Positions 24,541-33,328 of a stretch of DNA of 64,000 bases are shown piece after piece. Each line of letters starts with the position of its first letter. Position 1 is the first letter of the stretch. This DNA comes from Streptomyces filamentosus (GTDB lineage Bacteria > Actinomycetota > Actinomycetes > Streptomycetales > Streptomycetaceae). Made by a program: the position numbers and the translations under genes. Below the pieces are notes generated by a model, which was given only the letters and a program-made list of their open reading frames with translations, was not told where the DNA came from and ran no database searches. The stretch spans positions 992,001 to 1,056,000 of the forward strand of contig NZ_BNBE01000002.1 of the NCBI RefSeq assembly GCF_014654895.1, written 5' to 3'.

Positions 24541-25866
24541 TCAGCCGCTGAGCAGCACGCGAGCGGCGCGGGCGAGGAACCGGACGTCGGTCAGGGCCTT
24601 CGGCGGCAGTTCCATGTTCACGACCCTCATGTACCGGGCGTTCACCTCGGCATCACGGACGGACGCCTCGGTGAGCCGGTCCGCGACCCACTTCTGCGCA
24701 CGGTAGCCACGGGGGTAGGGGCCCGTCACGTGGGGCTGCGCGAGATCGGCGGCCGTGGAAAGCTGCCAGGCGCCGTCCACGACGGCTTCGGCGAGCCGGA
24801 AGTAGTCCCAGGAGGGAACCCGCGGCGAAGAGGTGGAGCGCAGGTAGGCGCCGAGGGCGTTGGCCTGGAGCGCCGCCAGTGTCAGGCCCTGGCCGTAGAC
24901 GGGGTTCACGCTCGCCAGCGCGTCCCCGACGACGGCGAGGCCGCCGGGAAACCGGCTCAGGCGGGAGTGCACCCGGCGGCGGCTCTCGACGAACCGGTAC
25001 GTCCTGACCTCGCCGAGCATCTCGCAGCCCTCGGCGACCGTCCTGATCGGGGCGACGCAGCGGCGCATCCTGCGGAGGAACTCCTCGCGATCCGACCCGG
25101 GACGGTGATCGGCGTAACCGGCCAGGACGACCGACCAGCGGTCTCCCTCCACCGCCGCCAGGGCACCCGGTTCGGTCAGCGTGGGCCGGTAGTCGCCGGC
25201 AGGCCCCGGGCTGGAGTGGGCGATGACGGTGCTGCCCAGCTCGTCGCCCCGGCGGAACGCGGCCGTGGCGTAACCGAGGTCGACCCGCATGCGGTCGACG
25301 GGCGCCTTGCTCCAGCCGTGCCGGACGAGCCAGTCCTCGAGCGGGCTGTTCCGTCCCATCGCGTCGACGACGAACTCGGCGTCGAGCGTCTCGCCCTCCC
25401 CGGTCCGGCCGTCGGTCCCGGGCACCGTGGTGGTCACGCCGACCACCCGGCCCTCCCGGAGTACGAGGTCGGTGGCCTGCGCCCGGCTGAACCGTACGCC
25501 CTCGACCGCGGCGACCCGGCGCCGCAACCGGCTCTCCAGGAACGGCCTGGTGGCGCCGAGCATGCGTGCCCCCGCCACCGGAGCCTTCAGACGGCCGTCC
25601 AGGTAGAACTGCACGTCGTCGCCCTCACCGAGCCGGGCGCCGGCCTCGACCAGTTCGCCGGTGATCCCCGGGAACCACCGCTCCAGCTGCGTGTGGCCCA
25701 TGGACAACAGGGCGTGCAGCTGATGCCGTTGGGGGACGCGTCGCCCGAGCCCGTCGTCCCCGATGACGTCGGGCTCCACCACCACGACGTCCTCGAAGTG
25801 GTCGCTCAGCACACGGGCGGCGAACAGCCCCCCGTAGCTTCCGCCCATGACGACGGCCCGCTTCAC
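24541..25866 (-). CDS. FAD-dependent monooxygenase-like oxidoreductase (paralogue 1)
   Basis: 441 residues from GTG 25866, preferred to GTG 25878 because GAGGTGGGGG sits at the right distance. The N-terminal dinucleotide fold is RAVVMGGSYGGLFAARVL. A GD motif GGLAVVGDALASVNPVYGQGLT occurs near residue 300, typical of para-hydroxybenzoate-hydroxylase-type flavoproteins. The gene at 43029 encodes a close paralogue (VVIGGSLAGLLAARVL; FLAIGDALCAFNPIYGQGM). The substrate is unknown. Divergent neighbours are the TetR gene and its own short promoter region. Confidence 0.85.
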   Translation of the reverse strand: MKRAVVMGGSYGGLFAARVLSDHFEDVVVVEPDVIGDDGLGRRVPQRHQLHALLSMGHTQLERWFPGITGELVEAGARLGEGDDVQFYLDGRLKAPVAGARMLGATRPFLESRLRRRVAAVEGVRFSRAQATDLVLREGRVVGVTTTVPGTDGRTGEGETLDAEFVVDAMGRNSPLEDWLVRHGWSKAPVDRMRVDLGYATAAFRRGDELGSTVIAHSSPGPAGDYRPTLTEPGALAAVEGDRWSVVLAGYADHRPGSDREEFLRRMRRCVAPIRTVAEGCEMLGEVRTYRFVESRRRVHSRLSRFPGGLAVVGDALASVNPVYGQGLTLAALQANALGAYLRSTSSPRVPSWDYFRLAEAVVDGAWQLSTAADLAQPHVTGPYPRGYRAQKWVADRLTEASVRDAEVNARYMRVVNMELPPKALTDVRFLARAARVLLSG

Positions 25867-25994
25867 ATGAACCCCCACCTCAGCACAACGGCCGATCCCT
25901 TGCGCGCTGTTGATCCGAGGACACTACCCCGCCCCGGAAGCCTCCTGGGGGCCGGTGCCGCGGGCCCGCGTCCGGTCTCGCCGACCGAGGCGCT

Positions 25995-26615
25995 TCAGGC
26001 GGGCGGGGCAGGCGGCCAGTTCGGGGCGGGGTCCTGGGGCAGCAGGGGGCGCAGGGCGCCGACCGCCGCGCCGATGCAGGTGTCCCGCAGTTCGGTGCGG
26101 GTGCAGGTCTCCTGCGTGAGCCAGTCCACGCACAGGACCTGGACGAACACGAGCCAGGCCTTCAGCGCCCCGGAGACGGCGGCGCGCGTGCGGGGGTCGG
26201 CGAGCGGGAGCACGCCGAGCAGGCGTGAGCGCAGGGCGTCGAGTTCGTCCGTCATGATCGTCCGGACGACGGGGTCGCCCGCCAGCACCCGGTTGGCGGC
26301 GAGGACGGCGTGGCGGTGGGCGATGAAGTAGTCGAGGTGGGCGTCCAGTCCCTGGGCGAGCTGCTCGACGAGCGTGGCGCCGGGGTCGAACGTGGTGGCC
26401 TCCAGCAGCCGGTCGGCCGCCTCCTGGTAGACCGCCGCGAAGAGGGCGTGCTTGCTCGGGAAGTGCCGGTAGAGCAGGGCGCGGGAGACTCCGGCCTGCC
26501 GGGCGACGTCCTCCATCAGCACGTCGTCGTAGGGGGCGGCGGAGAAGAGCCGGGCGCCGACGGCGAGCAGTTGGGCACGGCGGTCGGCGGGGGTCAGACG
26601 TCGGCGAGGGGGCAC
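25995..26615 (-). CDS. TetR-family regulator, divergent from DUF4345 gene
   Basis: 206 residues from GTG 26615; no strong ribosome site. The helix-turn-helix is near residues 36-60 (VLMEDVARQAGVSRALLYRHFPSK). The ligand domain includes DYFIAHRHAVLAANRVLAGDP. It is divergent from the small membrane protein at 26700, and the 84-base gap holds two copies of a TTGACANGTGTCTAC-type element in opposite orientation, the probable operator for both. Confidence 0.88.
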   Translation of the reverse strand: MPPRRRLTPADRRAQLLAVGARLFSAAPYDDVLMEDVARQAGVSRALLYRHFPSKHALFAAVYQEAADRLLEATTFDPGATLVEQLAQGLDAHLDYFIAHRHAVLAANRVLAGDPVVRTIMTDELDALRSRLLGVLPLADPRTRAAVSGALKAWLVFVQVLCVDWLTQETCTRTELRDTCIGAAVGALRPLLPQDPAPNWPPAPPA

Positions 26616-26628
26616 ACGTCCAGGCTAC

Positions 26629-26682
26629 TTGACATGTGTCTACCAAGGGGGACTAGGTTGAAGCTAAGTAGACACGCGTCAA
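26629..26682. promoter_or_regulatory. TetR operator pair over the DUF4345 promoter
   Basis: TTGACATGTGTCTAC (26629-26643) and its inverted copy GTAGACACGCGTCAA (26668-26682) match at 13 of 15 positions. The left arm begins with TTGACA, a good -35; TAGGTT at 26654-26659 would be the -10 of the rightward promoter with a 19-base gap. A repressor on both arms would shut the promoter and its own divergent start. Confidence 0.75.
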
Positions 26683-26699
26683 CCAGGGGAGCAGAAGCC

Positions 26700-27137
26700 A
26701 TGGCCAAGACACTCCGGGTGCTCGCATGGGCGATGGGTCTCGCCTGCACGGCGATCGGACTGTTCCACGTGGTCGGCGGCAACGCCACGATCCCGGGCGA
26801 GGCCGACGCCGGCCCCACTCTGGACAGCCTGGGCCGGTTCTTCGGCGCGATCTTCGCCGGGTACGGTCTGGCCTGGCTGTGGGCGGCCCGGCAGGACCCC
26901 GTCCCGGCCACGGCGGTGCGGTGGCTCGCGGCGGTGTTCCTGCTGGGCGGTGTGGGGCGCTTGCTGTCCCTGGCGGTACACGGGTGGCCGCACGGTTTCC
27001 AGGTGGCCCTGACCGTGATCGAACTGGTCCTCCCGCCCCTCTTGTTGTGGCTCGCGGACGCCGACGAGCGGGCCTCCCGAGAGCGGCGGACCCCAGGCGC
27101 CCCGGCCGCCGGCCCGTCCCTTCCGGACCCCGCCTGA
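26700..27137 (+). CDS. DUF4345-like four-helix membrane protein
   Basis: 145 residues from ATG 26700. Four hydrophobic helices are visible (VLAWAMGLACTAIGLFHVVGG; FFGAIFAGYGLAWLWAA; WLAAVFLLGGVGRLLSLAV; VALTVIELVLPPLLLWLA), with the H-x-x-G-G and FGAIFAGYG motifs of the DUF4345 family. Its function is unknown. It is the likely target of the divergent TetR regulator, an arrangement often seen for small stress or drug-related membrane proteins. Confidence 0.8.
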   Translation: MAKTLRVLAWAMGLACTAIGLFHVVGGNATIPGEADAGPTLDSLGRFFGAIFAGYGLAWLWAARQDPVPATAVRWLAAVFLLGGVGRLLSLAVHGWPHGFQVALTVIELVLPPLLLWLADADERASRERRTPGAPAAGPSLPDPA

Positions 27138-27310
27138 CCCCCGCCGTTTCCCGGTACGGCCGCCCCTGGCGCAGGCGATCGGTCCGAGCGCCCTCCTGCT
27201 GCTCGACGCCACCGGACCGACGGGGAACATGACGACATCACAGTCTCGCGGTCACCCCCACCTCCCCGCGACCTCGCGCCCCCGCGACCTCGCGAACCCG
27301 GGAGCCTTCG

Positions 27311-27355
27311 CGCGGGTGTCCCCGTACCGCTCCGAGCGGTACGGGGACACCCGCG
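27311..27355. terminator. 45-base near-perfect palindrome, probable bidirectional terminator
   Basis: The arms 27311-27332 (beginning CGCGGGTGTCCCCGTACC) and 27334-27355 are exact reverse complements of 22 bases around a single central C. It lies in the 290 bases between the convergent DUF4345 and csbD stops. The remaining sequence of that gap shows no gene. Its length and perfection exceed the other terminators in the window. Confidence 0.75.
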
Positions 27356-27427
27356 GGGCCTTCCCGGGCGACGCGTCCAGGCGGCGTACCCGTTGGGCGT
27401 GTCCGCCGGGCGTATCGGGAGGTGCGT

Positions 27428-27616
27428 CTAGGAGGTGCGTCGCTTCAGGGAGTCGCGGGCCCGGTCGGCGTCCTCCCGGGTCTTCTCGGCGGCCTCCCGT
27501 GCCGCGCCCTTCGCCTGGTCGGCCTTGCCCTCGGCTTCCATCCGCCGGTTGCCGGTGACCTTGCCCGCGGCCTCCTTGACCTTGCCCTTGCCCTTTTCCA
27601 TTCCGCTCTTGGCCAT
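27428..27616 (-). CDS. CsbD-family stress protein
   Basis: 62 residues, highly charged. The segment KGKVKEAAGKVTGNRRMEAEGKADQAKG matches the CsbD consensus (read in pieces: KGKVKEAAGK, GNRRMEAEGK). CsbD proteins are general-stress, largely helical small proteins of unclear mechanism. The gene follows the PfpI gene by 18 bases on the same strand, so the two are likely co-transcribed. Confidence 0.88.
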   Translation of the reverse strand: MAKSGMEKGKGKVKEAAGKVTGNRRMEAEGKADQAKGAAREAAEKTREDADRARDSLKRRTS

Positions 27617-27634
27617 GGTGCGGTTCCTTTCTCG

Positions 27635-28222
27635 TCAGGCGTGTCGCGTACGGTCCCCGCCGTCGGCGAAGGCCCGGACGATCGCCTCCGAGAAGGCGTC
27701 GAGGTCCCCCGGCCTGCGGGAGGTGATCAGGGGGTGGTCCCCGGAGGCGTCGACGACGACCTCCCGGTCCTGCCAGGTGGCTCCGGCGTTCTCCAGGTCG
27801 GGGCGCAGTGAGGGGTACGAGGTCAGCTCGCGGCCCCGGGCGAGCCCGCTGTCGACGAGGAGCCACGGTCCGTGGCAGATGGCGGCCACCGGTTTGCCGG
27901 CCCGTGCGAAGGCTCCGACCAGGCGGCGGGCGTCGGCGTCGGTGCGGAGCACGTCGGCGTTCAGGGTGCCGCCCGGCACGACGACGGCGTCGTAGCCGTC
28001 CGCCGTCGCCGCGGCGAGCGTCGTGTCGGGGGTGACGGCGGCGCCGGGGTGGCGGTCGGAGACGAGGGTGCGGACCTCCTCGTCCTTCTGCGCGGCCACT
28101 GTGACCCGGGCTCCGGCCTCCCGGAGGACGGTCATCGGCCGGTGCAGCTCGTCCTGCTCCGTCCCGTAGTTCGTCGTGAGGACGAGGACGTGCCGTCCGT
28201 CGAGTTCTCCGTGGTGGGACAC
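27635..28222 (-). CDS. DJ-1/PfpI family protein
   Basis: 195 residues. The nucleophile elbow is AAICHGPWLLVDSG with the cysteine near residue 115, plus VVVPGGTLNADVLR and VDASGDHPLITSRRPGDL. This matches the YhbO/PfpI group, associated with stress defence and repair of glycated proteins. It is read toward csbD, giving a small stress operon. Confidence 0.88.
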   Translation of the reverse strand: MSHHGELDGRHVLVLTTNYGTEQDELHRPMTVLREAGARVTVAAQKDEEVRTLVSDRHPGAAVTPDTTLAAATADGYDAVVVPGGTLNADVLRTDADARRLVGAFARAGKPVAAICHGPWLLVDSGLARGRELTSYPSLRPDLENAGATWQDREVVVDASGDHPLITSRRPGDLDAFSEAIVRAFADGGDRTRHA

Positions 28223-28454
28223 GGTGCGTCTCCTCTCCGCTGCGCTGTCGCGTTCCCCCTTCGCTTCCGCGCCTCACCCGTCACGGGTCCCCCAAACATC
28301 TTCGGTACGTTTCCGGACGCTCCCGGACGTATCCGCGCATCCCTCCGGGTCCGGTGCGCATGTTCCGGGGAACGCCGGGCACCCGCGCCGGTACCGGATT
28401 CCCGTGCCGACACCGACCCGGCCGTCCGGCCCCGCAGGCAGCGGAGGTGCCGCC

Positions 28455-28610
28455 ATGGTCCCCCTTCTTCTCGTACTCCTCCTGATCCTGGTGCTGTTCG
28501 GCGCGGGTTTCGCCGTCGACGTGCTCTGGTACATCGCCCTGGCGGTGCTGGTGGTGTGGCTGCTCGGCTTCCTGCTGCGCAGCGGCAACGGCCGCTGGTA
28601 CCGCTGGTAG
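28455..28610 (+). CDS. small hydrophobic protein (about 50 residues)
   Basis: 51 residues from ATG 28455 with GGAGGTGCCGCC upstream. Two hydrophobic helices (LLLVLLLILVLFGAGFAV; LWYIALAVLVVWLLGFLL) precede a short GNGRWYRW tail. This small membrane protein type is widespread in Streptomyces, without known function. It is divergent from the PfpI gene and convergent with the phosphatase gene. Confidence 0.75.
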   Translation: MVPLLLVLLLILVLFGAGFAVDVLWYIALAVLVVWLLGFLLRSGNGRWYRW

Positions 28611-28644
28611 GACCCGTAGGACCCCTCGCAGTCCGCCCACCCCT

Positions 28645-29796
28645 TCACCCGCTCGGCGCGGGCGGCGGGACCGGACGGCCCGTACCGGCCGTCGCCCGCC
28701 GCACCGCGACGAGCGCGGCGTCGTCACCGAGCCGGCCTCCCGCGTACGTCAGGAGGTCGGCCCGCAGCCGTTCCAGCAGGGCCGCCGGGTCGTCCTGGGC
28801 GGCCGCGGCGGCCCAGGCGGCGAGCCGTTCCGTCAGCGGGTAGAAGGCGCGCGAGCGGTCCCGCGCCTCGGTCACCCCGTCCGTGTGGAGCAGCAGGACG
28901 TCCCCGGCGGCGAAGGGAAAGGTCTCGACCGTGACGTCCGCCGCGAGGACGTCCGAGAGGCCCAGCGGCGGGCCCGTGCCGGTCCCCTCCAGGGGGGTCA
29001 CGCGGCCCCGGCCGATGAGCAGCGGCGGCGGGTGGCCGCAGTTCACGAGGCGTACCACCGGCTCGTGGTCGGGGACGTCGAGCACCAGGGCGGTCACGAA
29101 CGCCTCGTCCACGCCGTCCGCCGCCGCTCCCCGGGCCCGCTCGGCCGGACCGACGCCCGCCTCCAGCCGTCCGACCAGTTCCCGCAGTCCCGGTTCGCGG
29201 CGGGCCGTGACCCGGAAGGCGCCGAGGACGAGCGAGGCCTCGCTGATCGCGTCGAGCCCCTTGCCCCGGGCGTCGCCGATCAGCAGCCGGGTCCCGGAGG
29301 CCGTGCGGGCCGCCGCGAACAGGTCGCCGCCCACCTGGGCCTCCTCCTCCGCCGCCAGGTACACCGAGGCGATGCGCAGGGGGCCGGCCCGTTCGGGGAG
29401 CGGCGGCAGGACGACGCTCTGGGCGGCGTGGGCGATCGAGCGCAGCCGCGCCATCCGCTTCTCGTCGCGTTCGCGCAGGTGGGCGAAGAAGGTGGCGATG
29501 ACCGAGATCAGGACGAGGGCGACGATCTGGTAGGTGTGGTTGAGGTCCGTGACGCTGGTCCGCGCGAGCGCCACCACCGTCTGCGCCACCACCGCGACCG
29601 CTCCCACGAGCGCCGTCGTCCGGGGACCCGCGAAGGACGCCGTCACCGCCGGCGCGGCGATCAGGAACGGGCCCAGGTGCACCTCGGGCGGAACCAGGAC
29701 GTCCACGACCGTGACGGCCGCGATCAGCGCGAAGGGCACCGCGAGCAGCCACCGCCGGGAGGGGCGGGGAGCGTGGTCTCGCCGGAAGGGGTGCAC
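28645..29796 (-). CDS. membrane-anchored PP2C/SpoIIE-type phosphatase
   Basis: 383 residues from GTG 29796 (the frame continues upstream without sense). Four N-terminal membrane helices (about 18-130), a short linker (HLRERDEKRMARLRSIAHAAQ), then the SpoIIE domain: VGGDLFAA, IGDARGKGLDA, LVNCGHPPPLL, LLLHTDGVTEARD and GRLGDDAALVAV. The aspartates for two metals are present. In Streptomyces such enzymes dephosphorylate anti-sigma antagonists in SigB-like pathways; the partner is not encoded nearby. Confidence 0.9.
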   Translation of the reverse strand: MHPFRRDHAPRPSRRWLLAVPFALIAAVTVVDVLVPPEVHLGPFLIAAPAVTASFAGPRTTALVGAVAVVAQTVVALARTSVTDLNHTYQIVALVLISVIATFFAHLRERDEKRMARLRSIAHAAQSVVLPPLPERAGPLRIASVYLAAEEEAQVGGDLFAAARTASGTRLLIGDARGKGLDAISEASLVLGAFRVTARREPGLRELVGRLEAGVGPAERARGAAADGVDEAFVTALVLDVPDHEPVVRLVNCGHPPPLLIGRGRVTPLEGTGTGPPLGLSDVLAADVTVETFPFAAGDVLLLHTDGVTEARDRSRAFYPLTERLAAWAAAAAQDDPAALLERLRADLLTYAGGRLGDDAALVAVRRATAGTGRPVPPPAPSG

Positions 29797-29955
29797 GTAA
29801 AAGGCATACCGCAGACGCCGGGGCGTGTCCTGTCGCCACCCCTCTCCGCCCCCCGTCCCCCGCAGCCGTCCCCCGGCCCCGCGCACCCGTCCCCGCACGT
29901 CCGGGGCGGGACGGCCCGTGTCGTACGCGTCGCCCCGCCCGCCCCGCCGTGCGGG

Positions 29956-31596
29956 TCAGTCCGCGTCCTTCCTGGTGAAGGTGCCGATGCCGCTCGTGTC
30001 GAGGTTCTCGACGCGGACCTTGTCGGCGCGTCCGCCGGATCCGAGGGTGAAGGTCACGCCGGACGGGCCGACGGCCATCTCGCCGGTGGTGCGGTAGAAG
30101 AAGGTGTCGCCGTCGTAGTGGTGCAGCACGAACCGCTGCTCCTCGGGGCCGAGCCGCATGGTGAGCTCGTCGTCCTCGGCGCCGATGGTCAGCGGGCCGT
30201 AGAAGTCGTTGGCGTACGTCCCCGTATAGGCGGCGTCCTCCTCGGCGGGGGCGGGTGAGGCCGGGGGCTTCTCGTAGTCGGTCTCGGAGCGTTCCGCCTG
30301 GAGGGTCTGCCGGAAGACCGGGCCGAGGAAGGCCAGCCAGTCGACGGTCGGGCCGCCGGTGGAGGCGGTCTCCATGAAGGTGGTGGTGATCGCCTCGGGC
30401 ACGCCGATCGGCTCGCCGTTGGTCAGGACGACGATGCCGAGCTTCTCGCCGGGCAGCAGGGCCACGTTGGTGGCCGCTCCCAGCGCGAAGCCGCCGGAGT
30501 GGCCGAGCTTCAGCCGGCCCTGGTCGTCGTAGCCCACGTTCCAGCCGAGGCCGTAGAAGCCGGTCCTGCCCGCGGGCGAGCGGGGCGGCTCGGAGACCGT
30601 GTGCGGCAGGTGGGTCCGCTCCAGCGCGTCGGCGGCGACGACCCGCCGTCCCTCGAAGGTGCCGTCGCCCAGCTGGAGGCGCAGCCACTTCGTCATGTCC
30701 CGGGCGGTGGAGCTGGCGCCGCCCGCGGGGCTCTGGGCGTCCGGGTCGCGCACGTACTCGGAGCTCCAGGTGTCCCCGTCCCTCACGTGCAGGAAGGCCC
30801 GGTCGTCCGCCTTCTCGTAGTCGGCGAAGGACGAGCTGGTGGAGTCCATGCCGAGCGGCTCGTACACCTTCTCGGCGGACAGCTCCTCCCAGCTGGTCCC
30901 CGCGGCGCGCGCGGTGGCGACGGCGGCCTCGGTCAGCCCGAAGTTGGTGTACGCGTAGTGGGCGCGGAAGGGCGCCAGCGGCTCGTGGCGGAGGTGGCCG
31001 AGGATGTACGCCCGGTCGTAGCCGAGGTCCTCCAGGACGTCCCCGGCGTGGTCGGGCAGTCCGCTGCGGTGCGAGAACAGGTCGGCCAGGGTGACGTGGC
31101 GGGTGACCCACGGGTCCTTCAGGGCGAAGCCGGGGTCGTGCTCGACGACCGGGTCGTCCCAGCCGACGGTCTTCTCGCCCACGGCCGCGGCGACCACGGT
31201 GGACGCGAGGGGCTTGGAGACCGAGGCGAGCTGGAAGACGGTGTCCGGTCCGACCTCGTCCTCCGTGCCCGTCTTCCGCAGGCCGAACCCCTTCAGGTAC
31301 AGCACCTCGTCGTCGTGGACGACGCCCACGGCGACCCCGGGCACGCCGGTGCGGCGCATGGCGTCCCGTACGACGCCGTCCAGCCGGTCCACCGCGGCCC
31401 GCACGTCGTCCCGGCTGATCCGCGCCGGCGGCCGGGCGGGCGGGACGGTGGGCAGCGGAGACGTCGCGACGACCGCCCGCCCCATGACGGCGGCGCGGTC
31501 GTCGGCCCCCGTACAGCCGACGGCCAGCGCCGCCACCAGGCCCACCGCCGCGGTCACGCGCAGCGGACGGGGGCCCGCACGGTCGATTCCTGACAT
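29956..31596 (-). CDS. beta-lactamase-family serine hydrolase lipoprotein
   Basis: 546 residues from ATG 31596. Lipobox ALAVGC with the cysteine at residue 28. The class C beta-lactamase / D-aminopeptidase fold follows with the S-x-x-K motif in LASVSKPLAS, Y-x-N in YAYTNFGLTE, and H-x-G in LGHSGGFALG. A C-terminal lipocalin-like domain (YTGTYANDFYGPLTIG onward) resembles DUF3471-type extensions. Probably a surface peptidase or esterase; no evidence of antibiotic hydrolysis. Confidence 0.87.
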   Translation of the reverse strand: MSGIDRAGPRPLRVTAAVGLVAALAVGCTGADDRAAVMGRAVVATSPLPTVPPARPPARISRDDVRAAVDRLDGVVRDAMRRTGVPGVAVGVVHDDEVLYLKGFGLRKTGTEDEVGPDTVFQLASVSKPLASTVVAAAVGEKTVGWDDPVVEHDPGFALKDPWVTRHVTLADLFSHRSGLPDHAGDVLEDLGYDRAYILGHLRHEPLAPFRAHYAYTNFGLTEAAVATARAAGTSWEELSAEKVYEPLGMDSTSSSFADYEKADDRAFLHVRDGDTWSSEYVRDPDAQSPAGGASSTARDMTKWLRLQLGDGTFEGRRVVAADALERTHLPHTVSEPPRSPAGRTGFYGLGWNVGYDDQGRLKLGHSGGFALGAATNVALLPGEKLGIVVLTNGEPIGVPEAITTTFMETASTGGPTVDWLAFLGPVFRQTLQAERSETDYEKPPASPAPAEEDAAYTGTYANDFYGPLTIGAEDDELTMRLGPEEQRFVLHHYDGDTFFYRTTGEMAVGPSGVTFTLGSGGRADKVRVENLDTSGIGTFTRKDAD

Positions 31597-31691
31597 GCCC
31601 CCCATCGAAATCCCGGCCCCCGCGCCTGTCACGCCCGGGCGGGCCGTTCAGGCGATCCGGCGCACGCGGGACCGGTCTTCGACTCCCACTC

Positions 31692-31801
31692 ATTGCAACG
31701 CTTCATTGCCTTCAAACTTCCTGCCATTGCATCAATTACCCTTCATCTACCTGCATTAACGCGATTCGTTGCTTGACGAGATCGTAAAGGCAACGTAGCT
31801 T
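31692..31801 (+). promoter_or_regulatory. AT-rich promoter region of the P450 gene
   Basis: TTGACG (31773-31778), a 17-base spacer and TAGCTT (31796-31801) form a good vegetative-type promoter. Upstream, ATTGC or CATTG recurs several times, and TTGCAACG/CGTTGC/GCAACG elements occur at about 31694, 31767 and 31790; the last two are an inverted pair around the -35. This looks like a regulated promoter but no dedicated regulator gene is adjacent. Confidence 0.6.
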
Positions 31802-31850
31802 TCAGTTGTCTTCGAACGTCCCGTACCGCGAGATAGCTGAGGAAGAGCCC

Positions 31851-33044
31851 ATGAGCGCGTCGCTCCACACCGTCCCGTCGCTGCCGGCCGAGCGCAGGCC
31901 CGGCTGCCCCTTCGACCCGCCGGCCGAGCTGCTCGAAGCCCAGCAGCACGGGCCCATCAGCCGCTACACCCATCCCGGCGGGAAGCCCGGCTGGATGATC
32001 ACCGGATACGACCTGGTGCGCTCGGTCCTGGCCGATCCCCGCTTCAGCTCGCGCAAGGACCTCCTGAACGTCGTGGACTTCGAGCTCCCGCCCGCGCCGC
32101 CCGGCGAGTTCCTCCTCATGGACGACCCCGAGCACAGCCGCTACCGCAAGCCGCTGGTCGGCCGGTTCACCGTGCGGCGGATGCGGATGCTCACCGAGCG
32201 GATCGAGCAGATCACCGCCGAGTGCCTGGACGCGATGGAGGCGGCCGGTCCGTCGGCCGACCTCGTGGCCGCCTTCGCCAAGCCCATCCCCACCATCGTC
32301 ATCTGCGAGATCCTCGGCGTGCCCTACGAGGACCGGGCGTCCTTCCAGGAGCAGATCGACGCGTTCATGGGCGGGGAGGTCAGCGACGAGGAGCTGATCG
32401 CCGCCTACACCGCGACCCAGGAGTACCTGGCCCGGCTGGTGGCCGCCAAGCGCGCGAACCCCACCGACGACGTCCTCAGCGAGCTCACCGACAGCGACCT
32501 GACCGACGAGGAGCTGAAGGGCATCAGCCTGATCCTCCTGGCGGCCGGCTTCGACACCACCGCCAACATGCTGTCCCTCGGCACCTACGCCCTCCTGCGG
32601 AACCCCGACCAGTTCGCCGCGCTGCGCGACGACCCCGCCCTCACCGACGGGGCCGTGGAGGAGCTGCTGCGGTACCTGAGCGTCGCCAAGACGTTCCACC
32701 GGACGGCGCTGGAGGACGTGGAGCTGGGCGGCCGGACCATCGAGGCCGGGACGACGGTCGTCCTCTCGTTCCACACTGCCAACCGCGACGCCGGGCGCTT
32801 CGCCGACCCCCACGCCCTCGACCTCGGCCGGCAGGCCGGCGGGCACCTGGCCTTCAGCCACGGCATCCACCAGTGCCTGGGCCAGCAGCTGGCCCGCGTC
32901 GAGATGCGGGTCGCGTTCCGCGCGCTCGTCGACCGCTTCCCCACCCTCCGGCTGGCCGTCCCGGCCGAGGAGGTCGCCCTGCGCCCGGAGAGCGCGGACA
33001 TCTTCGGCGTGAAGAGCCTCCCGGTCACCTGGGACGCGAAGTGA
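31851..33044 (+). CDS. cytochrome P450 (CYP105-like)
   Basis: 397 residues, ATG 31851 after GAGGAAGA. Complete P450: the I-helix oxygen motif LLAAGFDTTANM near residue 230, the K-helix E-x-x-R in VEELLRYLS, and the haem loop FSHGIHQCLGQQLARVE with the cysteine near residue 345. It is soluble and takes electrons from a ferredoxin; the ferredoxin gene overlaps its stop by four bases. The substrate is unknown. The CYP105 affinity is from overall impression, not computed. Confidence 0.92.
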   Translation: MSASLHTVPSLPAERRPGCPFDPPAELLEAQQHGPISRYTHPGGKPGWMITGYDLVRSVLADPRFSSRKDLLNVVDFELPPAPPGEFLLMDDPEHSRYRKPLVGRFTVRRMRMLTERIEQITAECLDAMEAAGPSADLVAAFAKPIPTIVICEILGVPYEDRASFQEQIDAFMGGEVSDEELIAAYTATQEYLARLVAAKRANPTDDVLSELTDSDLTDEELKGISLILLAAGFDTTANMLSLGTYALLRNPDQFAALRDDPALTDGAVEELLRYLSVAKTFHRTALEDVELGGRTIEAGTTVVLSFHTANRDAGRFADPHALDLGRQAGGHLAFSHGIHQCLGQQLARVEMRVAFRALVDRFPTLRLAVPAEEVALRPESADIFGVKSLPVTWDAK

Positions 33045-33259
33045 CCGCGCCCCGCCTGACCGCCGACCGGGACCGCTGCATCGGCGCGGGCATGTGCGCG
33101 ATGACCGCCCCCGAGGTCTTCGACCAGGACGACGACGGCCTCGTCCTCCTCCTCCACCCCGAACCCCCCGCCGACCACCGGACCGCCGCCCGCCTCGCCG
33201 TCGGTCTCTGTCCCTCCGCCGCCCTCGCCCTCCACGACCCGGCCGCCGGGGATCCGTAG
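33041..33259 (+). CDS. 3Fe-4S type ferredoxin for the P450
   Basis: 72 residues from GTG 33041, coupled to the P450 stop (GTGA). It has the CIGAGMC cluster motif and the distal GLCPSAALAL motif, three ligand cysteines in all, as in P450-partner ferredoxins of Streptomyces. It should pass electrons from a ferredoxin reductase, encoded elsewhere, to the upstream P450. Confidence 0.92.
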   Translation: MTAPRLTADRDRCIGAGMCAMTAPEVFDQDDDGLVLLLHPEPPADHRTAARLAVGLCPSAALALHDPAAGDP

Positions 33260-33328
33260 GGGTCCCGGCCCGGCCGGCAGCCGACCGACAGCCGTCGGAC
33301 GGCACGAGTTTCCGACGAGGAGCAAAAC

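Noticed and set aside
28724..31693. 989-codon minus-strand ORF across the phosphatase and lipoprotein genes
   Set aside because: Same strand but wrong frame; Arg/Gly/Pro noise.
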